Origin: Terrimonas ferruginea DSM 30193
GTDB taxonomy: Bacteria; Bacteroidota; Bacteroidia; Chitinophagales; Chitinophagaceae
Length of the DNA stretch: 64,000 nucleotides
Reading direction: 5' to 3'
Assembly: GCF_000425585.1 (NCBI RefSeq)
Contig: NZ_AUDS01000022.1
Span: 52,960 to 116,959 of the forward strand
The notes under the pieces were generated by a model that saw nothing but the letters and a program-made list of their open reading frames with translations, was not told the origin of the DNA and did not search any database. A program made the translations under genes and the position numbers. How positions within the stretch are numbered: position 1 is the stretch's first letter; every line of letters starts with the position of its first letter. Shown piece by piece: positions 59,828-64,000 of this stretch.

Positions 59828-59950
59828 TACAGTATTAATAGCTTAAACGGCACAAAGTAAGTAATTTTACCGCCGTAGCCCAAACCGCCCGGAACAGCGG
59901 CCTGCCGTCTGTAAAATTCACCGGTCCGGTACGGGAAAAATCAATGAATT

Positions 59951-60319
59951 ATGGAAGAAGGAAAAAGACAGAAACAGATCGCCGGCCTGCTCAACGAAGA
60001 AATGAATACCATTTTTCAACGGCTGGGACTCAACATGATCGGTGGAGGAATGGTTTCCATTTCATCTGTTAAAGTAACACCGGACCTGCTCGAAGCCCGC
60101 TTCTATGTGAGCTTTTTCCAGGTGGCCGACAAAGAAGCTGCGCTCAAACACATAGAAGATAAGCATCATGAAATCAAAAAAGAACTGACGGCACGCGTGC
60201 GTCATCAATTGCGGAGCATGCCCGTGCTGAAATTCTTCTACGACGATACCCTGGATCATGTATTCCGTATGGAAGAACTGTTCAAAAAAATCAACGAAGA
60301 AAAGAATAAAGGCGAGTAA
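59951..60319 (+). CDS. rbfA: Ribosome-binding factor A
   Basis: A 122-aa KH-fold factor that binds the 30S subunit late in maturation and is needed for growth in the cold. Family segments: GKRQKQIAGLLNEEMNTIF, VSISSVKVTPDLLEARFYVSF and RSMPVLKFFYDDTLDHVFRMEEL. Length is normal. The LolC/E-like gene begins 30 bases later in the same direction. Confidence 0.93.
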   Translation: MEEGKRQKQIAGLLNEEMNTIFQRLGLNMIGGGMVSISSVKVTPDLLEARFYVSFFQVADKEAALKHIEDKHHEIKKELTARVRHQLRSMPVLKFFYDDTLDHVFRMEELFKKINEEKNKGE

Positions 60320-60349
60320 CCAGCATCTCACCAAATAACCGGACATCTC

Positions 60350-61573
60350 TTGTACTTCCTATTTGCCTGGCGGTATTTCAAAGCCAAAAAATCAGCGAAT
60401 GCCATCAATATCATTGCATGGATCAGCATTGTGGCGATCGTTATCGGCACTACTGCATTGATCCTGGTGTTGAGCGTGTTCAATGGCTTTGAAGGATTGG
60501 TGAAATCATTGTATTCCTCTTTTTATACCGACCTGCGCATATCTCCCAAAGACGGCAAAACACTCAGCCTGTCAGCAGCGCAGCTTGCAGATTTGAAAAA
60601 GACCGGTGGCGTTGCCAACGTTTCCCTGGTGGTTGAAGAAAAGGCGATCGTCCAGCAGGGCGACTACCAATCCGTTGTTTATCTCAAGGGAGTGGATGAA
60701 ACCTATCGGTTTATCAGCGGCGTGCCTTCTCACCTGATCAACGGAACTTACAATCTTGGTTCCGAAGCTGCTCCCAAACTTATCCTGGGTGCAGGTATCG
60801 AAGGAGCATTAGGTATCCAGGCCGACCGCAACCTGCTGCCTTTGCGTATTTACCTGCCGCGTAAAAGCACTACTGAGCAGATAGATGAAATGAATGATAT
60901 CAGCAGTGATACCATTCAAACCTCCGGTGCCTTCATTATCCAGCAGGATTTCGACAACAAATACGCACTCACCAATATTGATTTCGTGAAACGGGCACTG
61001 CGTTTACCCGCCGATGCTTACACGGCTGTGGAGATTTCGCTGCGCGATCCTGATCAGAGTAAAACGATCCGCGATCAGTTGCAGAAAATGATGGGCAGCG
61101 CCTATAAAGTGCAAGACCGTTATCAGCAGAACCAAAGTCTTTATGCCGTTATGAACCTCGAACGATGGGCCATCTACGGTGTGCTTTGTCTCATCCTGAT
61201 CGTAGCAGCCTTCAACATGATCGGTGCCTTGACGATGCTGGTGTTGGAAAAACAAAAAGACATCAGTATCCTGCATGCATTGGGTGCCAACCGCGGATTC
61301 ATACAACGCATTTTCCTGAGTGAAGGCTTTCTGCTGGCCATCATCGGTGGAGTAGCGGGCATGTTGCTTGCCGTGCTGATCGTTGTCCTGCAAATAAAAT
61401 TCCATCTCATCCCGCTTACGGGCGGCTCATTCCTGATTGATTATTTCCCGGTTGAATTACGCTGGCCGGATTTCCTGCTGGTGGGCGCTACCGTTTTTGT
61501 GATCGCGCTGGTAGCGTCGTGGCTGCCCTCGAGGAAAGCGGCGGACAGGGATTTTTCGTTGAGAAGCGAATAG
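60350..61573 (+). CDS. LolC/LolE-type lipoprotein-releasing permease
   Basis: A 407-aa permease of the FtsX superfamily. N-terminal YFLFAWRYFKAKKSANAINIIAWIS and the first membrane helix with VLSVFNGFEGLVKSLYSSFY are the LolC/E hallmark; a periplasmic domain follows and three C-terminal helices with VLEKQKDISILHALGANRGFIQRIF between them. It probably extracts lipoproteins from the inner membrane together with a LolD ATPase not in this window. The start is a TTG at 60350, the only one that retains the conserved N-terminus. Confidence 0.88.
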   Translation: MYFLFAWRYFKAKKSANAINIIAWISIVAIVIGTTALILVLSVFNGFEGLVKSLYSSFYTDLRISPKDGKTLSLSAAQLADLKKTGGVANVSLVVEEKAIVQQGDYQSVVYLKGVDETYRFISGVPSHLINGTYNLGSEAAPKLILGAGIEGALGIQADRNLLPLRIYLPRKSTTEQIDEMNDISSDTIQTSGAFIIQQDFDNKYALTNIDFVKRALRLPADAYTAVEISLRDPDQSKTIRDQLQKMMGSAYKVQDRYQQNQSLYAVMNLERWAIYGVLCLILIVAAFNMIGALTMLVLEKQKDISILHALGANRGFIQRIFLSEGFLLAIIGGVAGMLLAVLIVVLQIKFHLIPLTGGSFLIDYFPVELRWPDFLLVGATVFVIALVASWLPSRKAADRDFSLRSE

Positions 61574-61577
61574 GGAA

Positions 61578-61827
61578 GGTATAAGGCGTGAGGTATAAGG
61601 TATAGGGTATAGGGTGAAACAGCCGTTATAAGTTTTGTAGTTCGTGTATACGAGCCACGGCTGTTTTATTCACGATTGACCATTGACCATTGACCATTCA
61701 CTATTCACGATTGACCATTCACCATTCACCAATGACGATTCACGTTCCTTCACAACTATCAACCCATAAAAAAGTCCCGGTTTGCAGCCAGGACTTTTTT
61801 GAATTTTTATTTTTGACTTTTGAATTT
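61578..61827. repeat. Repeat locus 13 (families B, A and D)
   Basis: Family B units (GGTATAA, GGCGTGA) at 61578-61612 follow the permease stop by four bases. Then AGGGTGAAACAGCCGTTATA, almost the same as in locus 10, and TTCGTGTATACGA, which recalls the palindrome of locus 3. Eleven family A reverse 7-mers (TTCACGA, TTGACCA, TTCACCA) run from 61669 to 61745, the longest array here. A terminator and a family D reverse arm ending in the transketolase stop codon complete the locus. Confidence 0.85.
61768..61800. terminator. Terminator of the transketolase half-gene, bidirectional
   Basis: Arms AAAAAAGTCC and GGACTTTTTT with a 13-base loop that can pair further (CCGG/CCAGG region). It lies inside repeat locus 13 between two convergent genes. 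Confidence 0.75.
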
Positions 61828-62659
61828 AATAATCTCCAAGTGTCTCGGGCAACTGATCCAGCGCTTTGGCCAGTTGTTCGTCGTTGGGCGCGATGCCGTG
61901 CCATTCGTGCGTGCCTTCCATGAAGTCAACGCCCTTACCCATAGCCGTATGCATCATGATAGCGATTGGCTTACCCTTGCCGGTCATTGATTTGGCTTTG
62001 TTCAGCGTTGCCACTACATCATCCATATCGTTGCCGTTCATTTCAAGTGTAGCCCAACCGAAAGCTTCGAATTTTTCCTGGATATTGCCGAGGCTCATCA
62101 CTTTGTCGGTGGGACCGTCGATTTGCTGACCGTTCCAGTCGATGGTGGAGATCAGGTTGTCCACTTTATGGTGGGCGGCAAACATGGTCGCTTCCCAGAT
62201 CTGGCCTTCATCCAGTTCGCCGTCGCCATGGAGGGAGAATACCAGGTGGTTGTCACCATTTAATTTTTTGGCCAATGCAGCGCCGAGCGCCACACTCATG
62301 CCTTGTCCGAGCGAACCGCTGGCTACACGGATACCGGGAAGGTGTTCGTGCGTGGCAGGGTGGCCCTGCAGCCGGGAATTGATTTTGCGGAAAGTGGACA
62401 GCTCTTTTATATCGAAATAGCCTGAACGGGCCAGGGTAGAGTAAAAAACAGGGGAAATATGGCCGTTTGACAGGAAAAACACGTCTTCGTCGCGTGCATC
62501 CATGTCAAAGTCCGGATTATGTTTCATTACATTGAAATACAATGCAGTAAAGAAGTCGGCGCAGCCCAGTGAACCACCCGGGTGACCGCTGCTCGCACCA
62601 TGAACCATCCGGACGATATCCCGGCGTATCTGCGACGCAATTGCCTTGAGTTCTGCCAT
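61826..62659 (-). CDS. Transketolase, N-terminal (thiamine diphosphate) subunit
   Basis: A 277-aa half transketolase. HGASSGHPGGSLGCADFFTALY near the N-terminus and the thiamine-diphosphate motif GDGELDEGQIWEATMFAAHH ... ISTIDWNGQQ are clear. In the split form a second gene encodes the pyrimidine-binding half; it is usually the next gene, but here the downstream neighbour is a terminator and the convergent LolC/E gene, so the partner must lie elsewhere. ATG 62659 removes a 31-codon extension without family resemblance. Confidence 0.9.
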   Translation of the reverse strand: MAELKAIASQIRRDIVRMVHGASSGHPGGSLGCADFFTALYFNVMKHNPDFDMDARDEDVFFLSNGHISPVFYSTLARSGYFDIKELSTFRKINSRLQGHPATHEHLPGIRVASGSLGQGMSVALGAALAKKLNGDNHLVFSLHGDGELDEGQIWEATMFAAHHKVDNLISTIDWNGQQIDGPTDKVMSLGNIQEKFEAFGWATLEMNGNDMDDVVATLNKAKSMTGKGKPIAIMMHTAMGKGVDFMEGTHEWHGIAPNDEQLAKALDQLPETLGDY

Positions 62660-62865
62660 AAAATAGGAATGTTTTAAAGTTTTTGTATCTTGCCGCCCCT
62701 GTCCTCTTGGTTGTGGTGCAAATGTGCAACCTTTTTCGATACAAACGTCCATCCTCCTAAGCCAAATTAGCCCGATAACCCGAAAAGCCTTGCGCAGAGC
62801 GGAATTAAATTATTGTGCTGTGACAAAAAAAGGTCGGTATTCCAGTGATCTTTCAGGGGAATACT

Positions 62866-62873
62866 TATTTTTG
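62866..62873 (+). promoter_or_regulatory. -7 promoter box of the WecA-type gene
   Basis: TATTTTTG matches TAnnTTTG and ends 21 bases before the ATG at 62895. No good -33 element is seen. The rest of the 235-base gap shows no gene. Confidence 0.4.
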
Positions 62874-62894
62874 TGAACTGTTAAAATTTACTTA

Positions 62895-63761
62895 ATGCCC
62901 GATGTGTTGCTGACAGCTGCCGTAGCCTTTATTATCTCATTTCTGGCAATACCGGTAGTGCTGCAGATAGCTGACCTGAAAAAACTTTATGATGTACCTG
63001 ACGAAAGAAAGCTTCACACTCACCCTGTGGCTTCGTTGGGCGGGGTAGGTATTTTTGGTGGCTTTCTCTTTGCATCGCTCTTGTCAATCCAGGGGCAATT
63101 CAATCCCGAATTTCAATACTTTTTTGCCGCTGCTCTCGTAATCTTTTTCCTTGGCCTGAAAGATGACCTCGTGATTCTTTCCGCCAGTAAAAAATTTGTA
63201 GGGCAGATCATTGCGGCAGCGATCCTGATACACCTCGGTGATATCCGCCTAAACAGCATGTACGGCCTGTTCGGCATCAACGAACTGCCCGAAGCGTTCA
63301 GCTATGCGTTGTCTTACCTTACCGTTATCGTGATCATCAACTCTTTCAACCTGGTCGACGGTGTAGACGGTCTCGCCGCGAGCCTTGGGCTGTTGACGAT
63401 GCTGGTATTTGGCACCTATTTCTTTATGATACGCGAGCAGGCTTATGCTTTGCTGGCCTTCTCCATGGCGGGAAGCCTCATCGCATTCCTCATCTTCAAC
63501 CATCACCCCGCGCGCATTTTCATGGGCGACTGCGGTTCGCTGATGATCGGATTGCTGAATGCCATCCTTGCTATCAAGTTCATCAATATCACCAATGATT
63601 CGTCGGTGCCCATTCCCGTACCGGCTTCCGTACCTATCGCATTCGCTATTCTTATAGTGCCCCTGCTCGATACGCTTCGTGTTTTCTCCATAGCCGTCAA
63701 CTTAGTGTTAGAGGAAGAAACGGTTTGTTTCAAGGGAACTGAGTCTGAAAGCGATCAATGA
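62895..63761 (+). pseudogene. WecA/MraY-type glycosyl-1-phosphate transferase, cut by an IS
   Basis: Membrane enzyme that would transfer a sugar-1-phosphate to undecaprenyl phosphate at the start of a surface polysaccharide. Residues 1-266 are family-typical: PDERKLHTHPVASLGGVGIF, FLGLKDDLVILSASKKFVGQ, NSFNLVDGVDGLAAS and FMGDCGSLMIGLL, with the catalytic aspartates intact. After DTLRVFSI (bases 63669-63692) resemblance stops; the usual RSPFxPDxxHIHH-type ending and last helix are replaced by 23 residues read from an insertion sequence. The protein is therefore about 60-90 residues short and probably inactive. Confidence 0.82.
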
Positions 63762-64000
63762 GATAGCCGGTAAGTTAAGCGCCATTTTTTCACCGCAGCA
63801 GTTAAATGCGTTGGCACTTCAAACAGGATTGATCCAACGTAAACGCAAATTGGGCGTGGAGAGTTTTGTGCGGATGTTGTTGTTTGATCAGTATGAGTAT
63901 GGAGCGGCAAGCCTGCAGCAACACAGCCTGAAGCTATGGCAGCAGGAGGCTGTTTGTATGAGCCGGCAGGCGCTGGATAAGCGGTTCACGCCGGGTTCAG
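63690..64000 (+). mobile_element. Left end of an IS4-like insertion sequence (continues beyond the window)
   Basis: The junction is put near 63690, where the WecA-type sequence ends and a new sequence starting CATAGCCGTCAACTTA begins. A transposase frame opens within 25 bases. The right end, the terminal inverted repeat and the target duplication lie outside the window, so the family call rests on the N-terminal transposase residues. Confidence 0.7.
63712..64000 (+). CDS. IS4-like transposase, N-terminal part
   Basis: The frame one base ahead of the cut WecA gene is open from 63712 to the window end. It reads KAINEIAGKLSAIFSPQQLN, then LQTGLIQRKRKLGVESFVRM and LLFDQYEYGAASLQQHSLKL, which is the typical start of IS4-family DDE transposases in this phylum. 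The catalytic part is beyond the window. No ATG precedes residue 45 or so of this frame, so the real start may be a rare codon or the frame may be entered from the upstream gene. Confidence 0.72.

Overview
The window reads as chromosomal DNA of a Bacteroidota bacterium, most likely of the Chitinophagaceae type. The grounds are promoter -7 boxes of the form TAnnTTTG, almost no Shine-Dalgarno sequences, a PorX-type response regulator, a DUF4836 lipoprotein, an ExbB-ExbD-ExbD-TonB-TonB cluster, separate nuoC and nuoD, and a short NuoG. Species cannot be fixed from the sequence alone.

Layout. 1-12.4 kb: assimilatory sulfate reduction and siroheme synthesis on the + strand (cysD end, cysN, SUMT, cysJ, cysI, a siroheme dehydrogenase fused to a TauE/SafE permease), then a TonB-dependent receptor and an aldo/keto reductase. 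12.0-13.7 kb: a small carboxypeptidase-regulatory-like protein, an odd tRNA-Cys and a homocysteine-forming sulfhydrylase. 13.7-15.4 kb: a DarTG toxin-antitoxin pair (- strand). 15.6-29.2 kb: housekeeping genes (two pseudouridine synthases, rlmN, thiolase, an ABC pair, DUF4836 lipoprotein, hisS, LMW phosphatase, a PstS-like lipoprotein, a TPR protein). 29.3-44.0 kb: all fourteen nuo genes in the order A to N, interrupted by two foreign-looking genes (an NTF2/DUF4440-like secreted protein and a four-helix-bundle S23 protein). 44.2-49.8 kb: a MacB-like permease and the TonB energising cluster. 50-63 kb: lpxD, an HD phosphohydrolase, porX, a PhnP-like hydrolase, an unnamed HEPN-type operon, an acyl-CoA dehydrogenase, an MsbA-like exporter, rbfA, a LolC/E permease and half a transketolase. 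62.9-64 kb: a WecA-type gene cut by an IS4-like insertion whose transposase runs off the window.

The most unusual feature is not a gene. At about thirteen places the intergenic DNA is made of degenerate tandem 7- or 8-mers belonging to at least six unit families. The arrays have fixed polarity: one orientation directly follows a stop codon, and the reverse complement precedes the next start codon or faces the stop of a convergent gene. Stop and even start codons lie inside the arrays. One array locus in the nuo operon encloses a gene for a four-helix-bundle S23 protein whose TTG start lies inside an array, which suggests a repeat system with an associated protein, perhaps comparable to REPIN/RAYT pairs. 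A second candidate for an undescribed system is the three-gene operon at 55.35-56.56 kb (small protein with an A7 frameshift, a 162-aa protein and a HEPN-like 155-aa protein).
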